In this document: positions 26,916 to 38,125 of the stretch, piece by piece
Layout: every line of letters begins with the position of its first letter
How positions within the stretch are numbered: the stretch's first letter is position 1
Assembly: GCA_011773785.1 (NCBI GenBank)
Contig: WVWY01000026.1
Span: 4,521 to 68,520 of the forward strand
Direction of reading: 5' to 3'
Source of the DNA: Candidatus Nitrosomaritimum khambatensis
GTDB lineage: Archaea; Thermoproteota; Nitrososphaeria; Nitrososphaerales; Nitrosopumilaceae
Length of the DNA: 64,000 nt
Program-made: the position numbers and the translations under genes
The notes under the pieces: generated by a model
The model's input: the letters and a program-made list of their open reading frames with translations, nothing else
What the model was told of the DNA's origin: nothing
Databases searched by the model: none

Positions 26916-27488
26916 TTGAAAAAAAACATTTTCATTATTTTATCAATGTTATTAGTTGGAGTGGTCCTTCCTACAAACGCTCAGGTGGAAGATTCTAGCT
27001 CTAATCTAGAATACGACCTTTCAAATGAAGAAAAAATTATGTTGTTTGGAGGTTTTGCAGTAGCAGTTGTTGGGGTTTTTCTTTTTATTGCAAGAGATTT
27101 GATTTTTCGCAAAAAAACTTCTTACGACAAAGAGGAATTTGAATCAAAAAAGGATAAGACTTATGAGAAATATCATTCAGATTGGACCGATGACTATGTT
27201 GATTTTACATACACCCGACCAACTTCTGAAGAGGAAGCTGAATTTAGAAAGCAAGCAAGAGAATCAACTCTTCCAGATTATTACAAAATTTTAGGGGTTT
27301 CTAGAACTGCGAGTCAGGATGCAATAAAAAACCGGTATAGGGAATTGGTTAAAAAACTTCATCCTGATAAAACCAAAGAAGAAAAAGACGAAAAAATGAT
27401 TGAAATCATCAAAGCATACAGAATTTTATCCAATAAAGAAACCAGAGAGAAATATGATAAGCATCTTGGTGTTGATCAGCCAAGTTGA
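26916..27488 (+). CDS. Membrane-anchored J-domain protein
   Basis: Signal/TM then DYYKILGVSRTASQDAIKNRYRELVKKLHPDKT. Confidence 0.9.
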   Translation: MKKNIFIILSMLLVGVVLPTNAQVEDSSSNLEYDLSNEEKIMLFGGFAVAVVGVFLFIARDLIFRKKTSYDKEEFESKKDKTYEKYHSDWTDDYVDFTYTRPTSEEEAEFRKQARESTLPDYYKILGVSRTASQDAIKNRYRELVKKLHPDKTKEEKDEKMIEIIKAYRILSNKETREKYDKHLGVDQPS

Positions 27489-27880
27489 ATTTTGACAATA
27501 ATCATGTTTAACTCAATTTTTGATGGGCCTTGAACACTGTTTGTTAAATTTGTATGAATAATAACATCCCTTTTTTGGTTTTCCATATTCATTTCTGTTG
27601 TAATTTTAATCTCCCCAAACTCCGTGTTTGGGCCCAGCATTGTTTTACTCAACAATGGAACTATAGACAAATCTTCAATGGTTCCTTTAATCTTGTATGC
27701 AAATTTATCAGCAAAATAAACTCCTCCGCGAGTGGTAGGAGAATTGACAGGGTTAGGAGAATTTAAGATAGAAACTTGTAGTAAGGAGTATTCTTTGTCA
27801 TTTAGATGTAGTTGGAATTTGCATGAACCTGCATCATTTTCTTTTATGAGGCTTTCAAGTAATGGCTTATCAAAACTCAT
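27476..27880 (-). CDS. Hypothetical protein
   Basis: 134-aa ORF. Confidence 0.5.
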   Translation of the reverse strand: MSFDKPLLESLIKENDAGSCKFQLHLNDKEYSLLQVSILNSPNPVNSPTTRGGVYFADKFAYKIKGTIEDLSIVPLLSKTMLGPNTEFGEIKITTEMNMENQKRDVIIHTNLTNSVQGPSKIELNMIIVKIQLG

Positions 27881-28019
27881 TGATGTTATGAAATCTCAAA
27901 TTCTTTTGAATCTTTCCCACTTGTAAGAATAAAAATAATTACAAAAAACAGCAAATTTAATTAAAAATTTTACTTGTTTTCTAAACATCTTTAAAAATGA
28001 CAATCTCTATGACATTTTA

Positions 28020-29342
28020 TTGCAGGAATATGCGAATCCGCACCACTTGAGAAATGAGCTTTTGAGCCTTCTAGTAGAAAGTGGGCTTGAGGATGATTGC
28101 TATACAGAAATGCTAGATTACACGGTAGAATTATTTGAAACGCAGGGGCTAGGAAGTGATTATTACGGATATCATAACATCAACCACGAATTAGAAGTAA
28201 CTTATGTATCATTATTAGCAGCAAACTTTAATCAGATTTCCCAGAGATTCTCCAAGCAAGATTTGAAATATCTGTATGTATCAGCTTTGTTTCATGATTT
28301 TGATCCACAAAAAAGTGTAGACAAACCTCATGAAGAAAGCGTTTTGAAATTTATTTCCATGGACAGAAAACTAAGACAGCTAGTAGATTCAGCTGGTCTT
28401 GATTTAGAATTAATCAAAGTGTTGATTCTAAGGACAACATATCCATGGAGTGGGCAATTAAAAGAAAATGCAATGTCGCAAATTCATCATTGCTTTAAAA
28501 AATCAGAATTGACAAAAACCGATGAACAATTTCAAGAACATATCATGTATCTTGGGTGGTATCTTTCAGTTGTAGATAGAGTAAGTGGTTACACTCTAGG
28601 TAATTTTGGCAAAGCAATGGAAATGGCAAAAATGAATGCTCATGCTTTGGCATGGAGACCATCATTAATTGTCAGAAGTTCTGTTGCATATTTTGAGGAA
28701 TTACTCAACAAAGAAACTGAAATGCTCCAATTGGTTTTAAAATCATTACCAAGACATATGAGAAAAAATTTCTTCGATACTGTTTTATCTTTTATGGATA
28801 TTAGGCAACAAGAAATTACTATCCAAGCTAATTATGCACATGAAAATCTAAGACTAGTTCCAACTATTGAAAACATGCAAACAAGAGAGGATACAGAATT
28901 TAGTAAAACACTTCAATCAATCTTTTCAGAATTGCCAAAACCACTTCAATTTGGCAAAGAAAAATTTGAGGAGTCAATAAGAAACCCAGAAATTGTGCTA
29001 AATACCCTTAGAGTAAACGACTGTCAAGGAGAAATTGTTGGATTTGCAAAGGGAGGACCACTTGAATCATATAAATTAAGGCCAGAGATTAGAGATGAGA
29101 ATTATGGTTTGAATAATACCATTTTTCTTGAACCTTTAGCCTTGAAAATGGGGTATTGGGGGCTTAAAGGAGGAAGCGAGATGAGACACATGTTCATTAT
29201 GCAAGCCAATGCCAAAAAATACAAATTTTTGACCAGTTTTGCCCTTCGGGATGTCATAAGGGCTAGAGTGGACAAAGAAAAAGCAGAATTTGTAACACTC
29301 TTTGATCCTGAAAGATGGGATTATTATCGAATTAAAATTTAA
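28020..29342 (+). CDS. Conserved protein with HD-like N-terminal domain
   Basis: YLYVSALFHDFDPQKSVDKPHEES HD-like motif. Confidence 0.65.
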   Translation: MQEYANPHHLRNELLSLLVESGLEDDCYTEMLDYTVELFETQGLGSDYYGYHNINHELEVTYVSLLAANFNQISQRFSKQDLKYLYVSALFHDFDPQKSVDKPHEESVLKFISMDRKLRQLVDSAGLDLELIKVLILRTTYPWSGQLKENAMSQIHHCFKKSELTKTDEQFQEHIMYLGWYLSVVDRVSGYTLGNFGKAMEMAKMNAHALAWRPSLIVRSSVAYFEELLNKETEMLQLVLKSLPRHMRKNFFDTVLSFMDIRQQEITIQANYAHENLRLVPTIENMQTREDTEFSKTLQSIFSELPKPLQFGKEKFEESIRNPEIVLNTLRVNDCQGEIVGFAKGGPLESYKLRPEIRDENYGLNNTIFLEPLALKMGYWGLKGGSEMRHMFIMQANAKKYKFLTSFALRDVIRARVDKEKAEFVTLFDPERWDYYRIKI

Positions 29343-29354
29343 TCTAAATTACAA

Positions 29355-30806
29355 ATGAAAATTTCAGAAATAAGAAAATTATTAAAAAATTTAATTTCAG
29401 GAGATGTCTATTGGGACAAAGAAATTTTAGAATTTTATTCAGTTGACGCTAGTCTTTATCAAATATTTCCAAAAATCATTGTAATTCCAAAATCAGAAAA
29501 AGATGTAATTACTACAATAAAAATTGCAAATAAAAATAAAATTTCAGTTACAGCCAGGGGTGCTGGAACTGGTTTAGTTGGCAATTCCCTCAATGAAGGG
29601 ATAATAATAGATTTGAGAAATTTTGATTCAATTAACATTCAAAAGAATTTTGTAGAAATAGGAGCGGGAGTACAAAAAGGGAGTTTAGACAAAGCCCTCA
29701 AGAAAAAACACAAATTTTCTGCTCCGAATCCATCGATTGGCCCTTATTGTGCTATGGGAGGAATTATTGGAAATAATGCAAGTGGAAGTAAGACCATAAA
29801 GTATGGAAGTACTTTAGAAAATCTAATTGAAATTACATTCATTGATGGAAAGGGGAAAAAAATTATCCTACCACAAAATCAAACGTTTGGGAAAAAAATT
29901 CTAAGAATTGCAAAAAAAATTGATGTCTCAAAATTTCCCAAAGTATCAAAAAACTCCTGTGGTTATAGACTGGATTCAATAAATTCGGTGCAAGACGCTC
30001 ATAAGATATTAGCTGGCTCTGAAGGAACGCTAGGAATAATTTTGTCTGCAAAAATGAAGATTCGAAGCCTTCCAAAAAAACGACTTTTGTTTGTTGTAGA
30101 ATATCAATCAGTTTATGATGCTGCTAGTGATTGTCTTAAAATTAGTAAATCCAAGCCTTCCGGATTAGAGTTTGTTGACAGAGATACTCTAGTAAACTTT
30201 GATTTTGAATTTAAAAAAAATACAAAATGTCTTCTTTTTGTAGAATATGATACAAATATTGACACAAAAAGCAAATCTTTTGCAAAACTAGTTTCTGGAA
30301 AAATTTCGAAAAAAATTACTAAGGAAAAAGAAATCGAAAAATGGTGGAAATACAGAGACCTTGCCTTATCATTTAGTTTAAAATCTATTAAATTTCAAGA
30401 CAGAGTTCCCCACATTATTGAAGACGCAACTGTTCCATTAGAAAAACTTGGAGAATTGTTTTCTTTAATAGAAAAAACTAACAAAAAATTCCACACTAAA
30501 ACAATTATGTATGGTCATGCAGGAAATGGGAATATCCATGTGCGAATAATTTCAAAAAGAAAAAAAATATTCTTAATTGATGAAATTTCTAAATATTATT
30601 TTGAACATGTATTCAAATTAGGTGGAAGCATTACTGGAGAGCATGGAGATGGAATTGCAAGATCGTGGTTTATACCAAAACAGTATGGCCCTAAAAATTT
30701 CAAAGCATTCATTGAATTAAAAAAAATGCTAGATCCATCAAATATTCTTAATCCAAACAAAATAACTAGCCATAAGAAACATCTCAAAAAACTTGAACCC
30801 CTATAG
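29355..30806 (+). CDS. FAD-linked oxidase, GlcD/D-lactate dehydrogenase type
   Basis: TARGAGTGLVGNSL...GGIIGNNASGSKTIKYGST...GHAGNGNIHVR...GSITGEHGDGIAR. Confidence 0.92.
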   Translation: MKISEIRKLLKNLISGDVYWDKEILEFYSVDASLYQIFPKIIVIPKSEKDVITTIKIANKNKISVTARGAGTGLVGNSLNEGIIIDLRNFDSINIQKNFVEIGAGVQKGSLDKALKKKHKFSAPNPSIGPYCAMGGIIGNNASGSKTIKYGSTLENLIEITFIDGKGKKIILPQNQTFGKKILRIAKKIDVSKFPKVSKNSCGYRLDSINSVQDAHKILAGSEGTLGIILSAKMKIRSLPKKRLLFVVEYQSVYDAASDCLKISKSKPSGLEFVDRDTLVNFDFEFKKNTKCLLFVEYDTNIDTKSKSFAKLVSGKISKKITKEKEIEKWWKYRDLALSFSLKSIKFQDRVPHIIEDATVPLEKLGELFSLIEKTNKKFHTKTIMYGHAGNGNIHVRIISKRKKIFLIDEISKYYFEHVFKLGGSITGEHGDGIARSWFIPKQYGPKNFKAFIELKKMLDPSNILNPNKITSHKKHLKKLEPL

Positions 30807-30873
30807 GCACCCAGATTCGGACGCAGATAGATAGGCAGTAAGGCTTTATTAACAAAAAAATTTTGAAAGACAC

Positions 30874-31299
30874 GTGATAAAACAAATTTCCATATTTCTA
30901 TTGCCACTTCTTTTATTCCCAATAGGAAGCCTCGCTTATGGAATCGAGCCTCTTGATCGGGCCGTGATTAATGATGAGAGACTAGTCAATCTAAGCGGAG
31001 CTACTTTAGGAGAGCACATTATAGTAAATCAACAAGTTCAGATAACTGCAAAAATTACCAACGCTCAAGAAGACAATCAAGATTTTGTATACATTGTACA
31101 AATCAAAGATGAGAATGATTTTGTTGTTAAATTGGGATGGATTTCTGGTTCATTGACAAGCTATCAAAGTTTCAGTCCCTCTTTATCATGGACTCCAACA
31201 GAATCAGGAGTCTATACAGCAGAAATATTTGTCTGGGATAGTTTACTATATCAGGATGCCTTGACCAGACCAGCTATTTTGGAAATTATGACAAGTTGA
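30874..31299 (+). CDS. Secreted hypothetical protein
   Basis: Signal peptide and beta-rich body. Confidence 0.6.
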   Translation: MIKQISIFLLPLLLFPIGSLAYGIEPLDRAVINDERLVNLSGATLGEHIIVNQQVQITAKITNAQEDNQDFVYIVQIKDENDFVVKLGWISGSLTSYQSFSPSLSWTPTESGVYTAEIFVWDSLLYQDALTRPAILEIMTS

Positions 31300-31429
31300 A
31301 ATTCTGATTAAGTTCTTACAACTACAAAAAAAATCGTTTTAGAACACAAAAATTAAGATCGGTGTTTTGCCTCATAGTAAAAAAAGTTTAACAAGTTCTC
31401 GCTAATATGACCTTAGGCGTAGAAATGTC

Positions 31430-31573
31430 ATGGTAATTGGTTATTGTGTTAAGTGCCGTGATAAAAGAGAAATCACTGGTGCTAGCCCATACACTATGAA
31501 AAATGGCAAACCTGCAATAAAGGGCACATGTCCATCCTGCAGTACTGCCATATTCAGAATAGGCAGAGGCTAG
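31430..31573 (+). CDS. Small DUF5679-like zinc-ribbon protein (47 aa)
   Basis: MVIGYCVKCRDKREITGASPYTMKNGKPAIKGTCPSCSTAIFRIGRG. Confidence 0.8.
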   Translation: MVIGYCVKCRDKREITGASPYTMKNGKPAIKGTCPSCSTAIFRIGRG

Positions 31574-31616
31574 ATCTTTTTACAAAATCTAGCAAATGCT
31601 TTTCTTTATAGAACTC

Positions 31617-31648
31617 TTCCACAGCGAAAGCGGTGGAAAAAGTTTTTT
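31617..31648. terminator. GNRA-loop hairpin plus T run between convergent genes
   Basis: TTCCACaGC-GAAA-GCgGTGGAA (31617-31638) then AAAAGTTTTTT. Confidence 0.5.
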
Positions 31649-31656
31649 CTATTTTG

Positions 31657-32022
31657 TTAAATTCTTCTGTAGATCTCTTTGAATTCTTCAGCAAGATCAA
31701 ATGAAATATTCAAAAGATGAGACAGTTGGACCATGCTTTTTTTATTTCGTGATAGTTGCCTTAGAATAGTAAGTGCTTTTTGGGGAGAGTTTACATTCAA
31801 CTCTAAATCTCCGGACCAAGTTCTAAATGCATCATTAACATCTAGACAGAAATTCATTACAAATTGCTCCCAATTTTTAATTGGCTCAGATGTAGATTTT
31901 GGCAGAACCATATTTGCTAATTCTCGGAATTCATTTTTTCTGTCGATTAGAAGCATTTCTAATGCCTGGTTAATTTTGGCTTCACTTAGTCCTTCTTTTT
32001 TCAAGATGAATAAATTGCTCAT
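31657..32022 (-). CDS. Conserved hypothetical protein
   Basis: 121-aa ORF. Confidence 0.55.
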   Translation of the reverse strand: MSNLFILKKEGLSEAKINQALEMLLIDRKNEFRELANMVLPKSTSEPIKNWEQFVMNFCLDVNDAFRTWSGDLELNVNSPQKALTILRQLSRNKKSMVQLSHLLNISFDLAEEFKEIYRRI

Positions 32023-32108
32023 AGAATACTAATTTCATCAACCAAGATAAAATAAGAGGGAATTTTGATTTAAATTTGTTTTAATTTTTATAAAAATTCA
32101 AACAATTG

Positions 32109-32732
32109 TTAATGGGAAAGTTCAGAAAATCTGTTTGATACATAATCCCAATTGACAACATTCCACCAAGATAAAACATACTCATTTCTCCTGTTTTGGT
32201 ATTTGAGATAGTATGCATGCTCCCATACATCTAATCCAAGTAATGGAATTTTATTCAAGGACCAAGGACTGTCTTGATTTTGGGTTGTAATAATTTCAAT
32301 TTTATTGAAAGTTTGATTAAAGACAAGCCAACACCAGCCACTTCCTTGAATACCCAAGGAGTAGTTTGAAAAAATTTCTTTAAAATTTTCAAAACTTTCA
32401 AAATAAACATCAATTGAATCTTCTAGTTTTCCTCCAGGAGTCCCACCTCCATTAGGATTCATTGTTTCCCAAAAAAGACGGTGGTTTTCATAACCTCCTC
32501 CAAAAAATTGTATTTTGTTTCGTGAGCTTTCTGGGATGGATTTTAAATCTGAAAGAATTGATGTGATATACTTTGGATGAGAGGTGCCTCCAATTTCTTC
32601 AAGAGTATTGTTTAACCCATCAACATAAGATTGATGATGTTTTAGATGATGAATCTCCATTGTTTGTTTGTCAATATGAGGTTCAAGAGCATCATAACTG
32701 TAGGGAGGCTTTGGTAATTCATAAAGGACCAT
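32109..32732 (-). CDS. sod: Fe/Mn superoxide dismutase
   Basis: YELPKPPYSYDALEPHIDKQTMEIHHLKHHQSYVDGLN...GSGWCWLV...LDVWEHAYYLKYQNRR. Confidence 0.95.
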   Translation of the reverse strand: MVLYELPKPPYSYDALEPHIDKQTMEIHHLKHHQSYVDGLNNTLEEIGGTSHPKYITSILSDLKSIPESSRNKIQFFGGGYENHRLFWETMNPNGGGTPGGKLEDSIDVYFESFENFKEIFSNYSLGIQGSGWCWLVFNQTFNKIEIITTQNQDSPWSLNKIPLLGLDVWEHAYYLKYQNRRNEYVLSWWNVVNWDYVSNRFSELSH

Positions 32733-32807
32733 ACACTAATTTAAGAAATATCCACATATAATTTTGAAGTCGAAAAGAAGATAACTAAACAATTATCAAA
32801 AAAATAC

Positions 32808-33431
32808 ATGATAAAATTAGGATTAATAGACTTGGAAATTCTTCATTTGGGAATTAAAGGAAACGGAAGATTTGATGAAAACGATTTGGAAAACTCTGAA
32901 TTAAAAAAAATTGGTGTGGGGAGAATTTTAGATCAATTAGCATCATTGAAGGAAAGAAAATTAATAGACATGAATTCTGACGGCTCGTTTTCAATTACTC
33001 AAATGGCTCGACATATTCTTTGGGATAATTCTATTCCTCTTTGGGTGCGAATACTGAGAATTCTAGAAATAAAATCTCAGCCCATTGAAAAAATTTCCTC
33101 ATTTTTAGCCACTCCCGTAGAGCAAATTGAAAATCAGATAGAAAATTTACGAAAACAACAATTGGTATTGATGTCACCTTTAAGGGAAGAGAGAGGATTG
33201 ATAAAATTTTACGAAATCTTGCCAGAAGGTATTGAAGAGTTAGAAAAGGTTCAATCCGAGACATCTGCAATCGAGCCTAAGGAGACAAAACCACAAGATG
33301 AAGTTTTGGGAATAACTATAGAATTGATTAGAGAGATAAAGGATGTTCAAGAAATTTCTGAAGAAAAAAAACAAAACCTCGTTTCTAAATTAAATCAGAT
33401 AAAAGAAAAGTTAGAAAAATTTTCACTTTGA
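32808..33431 (+). CDS. Winged-helix-like conserved protein
   Basis: HTH-like N-terminus, coiled-coil C-terminus. Confidence 0.5.
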   Translation: MIKLGLIDLEILHLGIKGNGRFDENDLENSELKKIGVGRILDQLASLKERKLIDMNSDGSFSITQMARHILWDNSIPLWVRILRILEIKSQPIEKISSFLATPVEQIENQIENLRKQQLVLMSPLREERGLIKFYEILPEGIEELEKVQSETSAIEPKETKPQDEVLGITIELIREIKDVQEISEEKKQNLVSKLNQIKEKLEKFSL

Positions 33432-35147
33432 GCTGATTTTATCATGAATTTGAGCCAAAATTAGTTTGGCTTTGTCTTTATTTTCATAAGATTCTGTCTT
33501 TTCGTCCATTATGGTGTCTATCTCATAAGATTTGTCAACTAGAATGTTTGCAACATGATCATCTAAGGTCCCATTGCCGATCAAATAATATGCAAATACA
33601 GTATTTTTTTGTCCAATTCTATGCAATCTGTCTTCGGCTTGTCTATGAATTGCTGGACTCCAATCCAGTTCTGCAAAAATAACATATTTTGCACGTGTCA
33701 GATTAATACCAACATTTCCAGCTCTTAATCCTGCAATCATTAATTTTGATTCTCCTTTTTGGAATTTGTCTATTTGATCTTGACGTAAAGAATCAGACTG
33801 ACCTCCAATAATTGATACTGGTGAGAACTCCCCTAAACGTTCATGGAGTAATTTGTGAATTACCTTGTGATGACAAAACACCACAACGCTTTCTTCAATT
33901 TCCATAATGTTTTTTACAAAATTAATTACATGCGGAAGTTTTGCGATGCCTGCAATTTGCCTTTCGCTTTGAATTGCACGCTGGTATGAGGCAGACTTTT
34001 TGAATTCTGATTCGGCATCTTTTTGTTCTTCTTCAAGTCGTGTCCAAATTTTGTCTAGTTCTTCAAGATAATATTCTGTATCTGCGTCGATTACTTCCTT
34101 GTAGCGAACCTTGTCTTTTAGTTCTTTTAGGACATCTTTTTTGGTTCTTCTAAGCATAACATGTTTTTGTAATTCATTTCTCAGTGAAGCTCGTTTATTT
34201 TCAAGAACAATTGCTTTGCCCTTTTCATTAACATAACAAAAGTACTCACAAAACTCTTTGAAGCTTCCAAGAAGTCCAGGCTTTAAGATATCAACTATTG
34301 GCCAAATTTCTGAACCGCGATTATAGATAGGTGTTCCAGAGAGTCCTATCCTATAAGAAATTGAAGGAAGTGCTGCTAATTTCTTGACTGCTTTGTATTT
34401 TTGTGTGGTTTTTGAACGAAGATTGTGTACCTCGTCACAAACAATAGTTTTGATATTTAATTTTGATAAATCAGGTAATCTTTTGTAAAGTAATTCATAG
34501 TTAATTATGTAAAAATCAGTTGCAGGTAATTCTTGTAATTTCCCTGTTCTAATTAGCGTTGAAGTAGGAGAATCATTTTCAAGAATTCTGCCATTCCTGC
34601 TTTTTTTCTTTACAAATTTTTCAATTTCTCTAGCCCAATTTTGTAAGGTAACCAGTGGCGCGATAACTAAAACAGGGAATGTTTGTTTTTCAGTGGCAAC
34701 ATAAGATAAAGTCTGAACCGTTTTTCCCAAACCCATTTCATCAGCTAACAATGCATTTCCAGAAGATTTCAGTAAAAAGTCCAATCCTTCTTTTTGGAAA
34801 TTAAGTAGTTTTCCTCTAAATTGATCCCCACTTTTTGCTCGGTTAAGTTTGTGTTTAATGGGAGGAAGAGTTGGCTTTGGCGCGAAGGTTTTGACGACCT
34901 TTCTTTGCCATGCAGATTTTGATAAAATTTCTAACGGGTATCTGTCCATCATAGCCTTGAGCTGCTTGACGCTTTCAGTACTATCAGGTATGATCACTTC
35001 ATCAATATTTTCCCCATACCATGCTTCAGGCACAAGTTTTGAGATCATGCTTACAGCACGTTGGCCTTTTAGTTTCCAGCTCCAGGTTTTGGAATATTTA
35101 TCCAGAACATACTCTAATGTTCCGAAGTTTTCCATGGATGTTGCCAT
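33423..35147 (-). CDS. SNF2-family helicase/ATPase
   Basis: LADEMGLGKTVQTL, CDEVHNLRSK, GLSGTPIYN, AGLRAGNVGINLTRA, DRLHRIGQ. Confidence 0.95.
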   Translation of the reverse strand: MATSMENFGTLEYVLDKYSKTWSWKLKGQRAVSMISKLVPEAWYGENIDEVIIPDSTESVKQLKAMMDRYPLEILSKSAWQRKVVKTFAPKPTLPPIKHKLNRAKSGDQFRGKLLNFQKEGLDFLLKSSGNALLADEMGLGKTVQTLSYVATEKQTFPVLVIAPLVTLQNWAREIEKFVKKKSRNGRILENDSPTSTLIRTGKLQELPATDFYIINYELLYKRLPDLSKLNIKTIVCDEVHNLRSKTTQKYKAVKKLAALPSISYRIGLSGTPIYNRGSEIWPIVDILKPGLLGSFKEFCEYFCYVNEKGKAIVLENKRASLRNELQKHVMLRRTKKDVLKELKDKVRYKEVIDADTEYYLEELDKIWTRLEEEQKDAESEFKKSASYQRAIQSERQIAGIAKLPHVINFVKNIMEIEESVVVFCHHKVIHKLLHERLGEFSPVSIIGGQSDSLRQDQIDKFQKGESKLMIAGLRAGNVGINLTRAKYVIFAELDWSPAIHRQAEDRLHRIGQKNTVFAYYLIGNGTLDDHVANILVDKSYEIDTIMDEKTESYENKDKAKLILAQIHDKISSK

Positions 35148-35474
35148 AATTTGTCGATAGAAAGTTTTTTTGCTTTATGAATCTTCATGTTTGATTCGAT
35201 CTAAGCACGGATTTGAGAAAAATTAGTAATAGTTATTTAGTCAAAAAAGTAACTCAGCAGCTTGGATAATCTCGACATCCCTATGGATTTTGGGTTTGCC
35301 AAATTTGCAAAAAAGATAATTTAAATTCAAAAAAAATTTTCCTTAAAGAACCATAATGTTTCTTTAAACTATGTTATTTCTATTATTGCCATAAGTTATG
35401 AATTTTTGTAACAGATAACACAAGGAAGAAAGTAAATGAAAACCCCAAATAAAAAATAGAAGTGTGGATTATGG

Positions 35475-36161
35475 CTATGGACACTCAAAACCGCCATTTT
35501 TGTTCTGGCTGATCAATTGATCATGGGATCTTGCGGTATCAAAGTCGACACATAATTCCTTTTTGTCTCCTCTATAGAATTCCCAGACATAAAATGCTCC
35601 TACATCATTGCCATTGGTACCTTTACCACAGACTTGATTGATGTCAGCGAGTTCTTGGACTGATGGAATATCAAAGTGTCTGATTGTGGTCTTATCTTTT
35701 TTGGGATCATAGACAATAGTTGTATCGGTTTCATTGGCTGGACTTACGATATCATATGCAAATCCACTTGCACAATCATCGGAGTGTTTTAGTACCACTG
35801 TGTGGGAGTGTGCATCATAATTATCCACACCGTCGTGGTTGTCAAGACCATCTACTTTATGTTGCCCCGTTATCCAGATTGTGTGGATGTCTTCATTGAA
35901 AACGCCCACAACTGAACCTAGACCTTTTTCCTCGTTACCAGTTTCTCGTGAGAAATCTCCAAGATCTCCCTCTGCAATTGCCTCAACCTCCCAAGTTTCA
36001 TCGTCGCCATTGTCATATAGTGTCGCCTTTTCTATGGTACCGGCGTTAGTGATTTCTGGCGTCGGTAGTAAACCACCATTAGCTGAGACATGAGCAGTCA
36101 TTGAAATACTAATTGCAAAGACTGATGCAACTAGAATTCCGAAGAACAGTTTCTTATTCAT
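35475..36161 (-). CDS. Secreted hypothetical protein
   Basis: Signal peptide; 228 aa. Confidence 0.6.
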   Translation of the reverse strand: MNKKLFFGILVASVFAISISMTAHVSANGGLLPTPEITNAGTIEKATLYDNGDDETWEVEAIAEGDLGDFSRETGNEEKGLGSVVGVFNEDIHTIWITGQHKVDGLDNHDGVDNYDAHSHTVVLKHSDDCASGFAYDIVSPANETDTTIVYDPKKDKTTIRHFDIPSVQELADINQVCGKGTNGNDVGAFYVWEFYRGDKKELCVDFDTARSHDQLISQNKNGGFECP

Positions 36162-36446
36162 GCAAGATCTCTAGTAGCGAGGTTGTATTTGATAGATCTA
36201 GAAATGTCCTTTACATTTGTTCAATTTTTTTTAAAATTTTTGTAATTTTTAAAGTAAAAGAATTGTAATATTAAAAATATTACAATAATCAAACCTTTGA
36301 AAATTTAATTTTAAAATCTTAATTCTCTGACTTGAATTAACTCCTTTGCCAACATAATCAATTCAATAACAAAAACAAGCCACAGTATTTGCAATGATAG
36401 AATACAAAAGGTAATAATGAAATACTAAAAAATTGAATGATTAATC

Positions 36447-36881
36447 ATGGTGCAAGACGGATTTGCATGGGTTTATTTGGTATTTTTCTTAATTATTCCC
36501 CTTTCAAGAATTTTACCAAGGCTAGTAAGAAGATGGAAGGAAAAGAATAACCCAAGTCAAGAACAAATCACTACTCAATCATATCAAAGAGAAAATACGG
36601 ACTTTGTAGAATCACCTAGATCTGAATACAAGGGAGATGTTCCCTCACGTATGAAACCCCAGTCTTTAGAAATGCTAGTTTTAGGAGAGCTGAATCGAGG
36701 GGTTAATAATTTTAACAACATACAAAAAAACTTGGGGATTGATGCTGAAAAATTAGATGAGACATTGCAAAGCCTGGAGAAACAGGGCTTGATGAAGGTA
36801 CAAAATAAGCAGGGTTTGTTTGGCCAAAAAATAGAACTAATTCCCACTGAAGAGGGATTTAAGAAATTTTACTCAGAATAA
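36447..36881 (+). CDS. Membrane-anchored winged-helix-like protein
   Basis: N-terminal TM, C-terminal wHTH-like region. Confidence 0.55.
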   Translation: MVQDGFAWVYLVFFLIIPLSRILPRLVRRWKEKNNPSQEQITTQSYQRENTDFVESPRSEYKGDVPSRMKPQSLEMLVLGELNRGVNNFNNIQKNLGIDAEKLDETLQSLEKQGLMKVQNKQGLFGQKIELIPTEEGFKKFYSE

Positions 36882-36916
36882 TATAGTATAATTATAGTGA
36901 AATCCTAACAATACTA

Positions 36917-37780
36917 TTGTCTAAATATCAGCAACCTGCTATGCAAGTGAATTTTGGAAAGGCAAAAGCAATAGTATTTGGGGCCATTATTCTAATTATC
37001 ATCGGAGTGGTGGTTTCGGCCTCTGTTCAAATTGTAGATGCAGGTTATAGGGGGGTATTGCTTCATTGGAATGCCGTAGATATTACTATTCTTCCACTTG
37101 AAGAAGGTCTTCATTTTGTTGTGCCTTTTCAAGATTCAGTTGTGAATATGGAGGTAAGGACACTCAAATTTGTAAAGGATACATCATCGGCATCTAGAGA
37201 CTTGCAAACAGTATCAACTGAAGTAACAGTAAACTATAGACCAAATCCTAATTCAGTAAATACGTTATACAAGGAAGTAGGATTAGAGTATGAAAACAGA
37301 ATAATTCAACCAGCAGTTGAAGAAGTAGTAAAGCAAGTGACTGCAAGGTATAATGCTGAAGAGCTCATCACAAAAAGACCCCAAGTAAAAGCTGACATTG
37401 AGCAAGAAATTACCCAACGACTTAATGTGTATAATATCAAAACAGATGTAATATCAATTACCGATTTTCAATTTTCGCCATTATTTGCTCAAGCCATTGA
37501 AGCAAAAGTAGAGGCAGAGCAAAAAGCACTCAAAGCAGAAAATGACTTACGTAGAATTGAAGTTGAAGCTCGACAATTAGAAGCTCAGGCAGTTGGTCTT
37601 GCAAAAGCCAACATTGCAGAGGCAAATGGTGAGGCCGAAGCAATTAAAATTATTAATCAAGCCCTTGCAGAAAATCCAAATTACTTAGAGTGGTTAAAAA
37701 CCCAAGAATGGGATGGTAAGTTGCCACTAGTGGTTGGAGAGGGAGGAACACCATTTATCTCAATCCCTGTTGCACCATAG
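36917..37780 (+). CDS. SPFH/Band 7 prohibitin-like protein
   Basis: VDAGYRGVLLHWNAVD...LEEGLHFVVPFQDSV...EVTVNYRPNPNSVNTLY. Confidence 0.92.
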   Translation: MSKYQQPAMQVNFGKAKAIVFGAIILIIIGVVVSASVQIVDAGYRGVLLHWNAVDITILPLEEGLHFVVPFQDSVVNMEVRTLKFVKDTSSASRDLQTVSTEVTVNYRPNPNSVNTLYKEVGLEYENRIIQPAVEEVVKQVTARYNAEELITKRPQVKADIEQEITQRLNVYNIKTDVISITDFQFSPLFAQAIEAKVEAEQKALKAENDLRRIEVEARQLEAQAVGLAKANIAEANGEAEAIKIINQALAENPNYLEWLKTQEWDGKLPLVVGEGGTPFISIPVAP

Positions 37781-37787
37781 GAAATAA

Positions 37788-38099
37788 TTAATCTGTTCTA
37801 GAGTTTTCTCTCAAAGAATCATACATTGCAAGGAATTGCTCAGGTTCTTTCTGCCTGTATTGTTTGACAAGTTGAGATATTTCTTGATTTGAAAGAGATT
37901 CGCCCTTATTTTCAAAATATTCCTTTACTATTTCAAATTGAGATTTGTCAATTCTATATTTTTGTAAAGTGTCATTTACTGACTTGTTGCTCAAATAATC
38001 AAAGATTACAAATCTGTATATCAAATATCCAGCAATGCCCAAAATTGCAACTATAGTAATTGGTATTATTACAGCAAAGGCCATATAATTAGATGGCAT
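37788..38099 (-). CDS. Small membrane protein
   Basis: N-terminal TM. Confidence 0.55.
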   Translation of the reverse strand: MPSNYMAFAVIIPITIVAILGIAGYLIYRFVIFDYLSNKSVNDTLQKYRIDKSQFEIVKEYFENKGESLSNQEISQLVKQYRQKEPEQFLAMYDSLRENSRTD

Positions 38100-38125
38100 T
38101 CTTTGTATTTCATTGTTTTTAACAA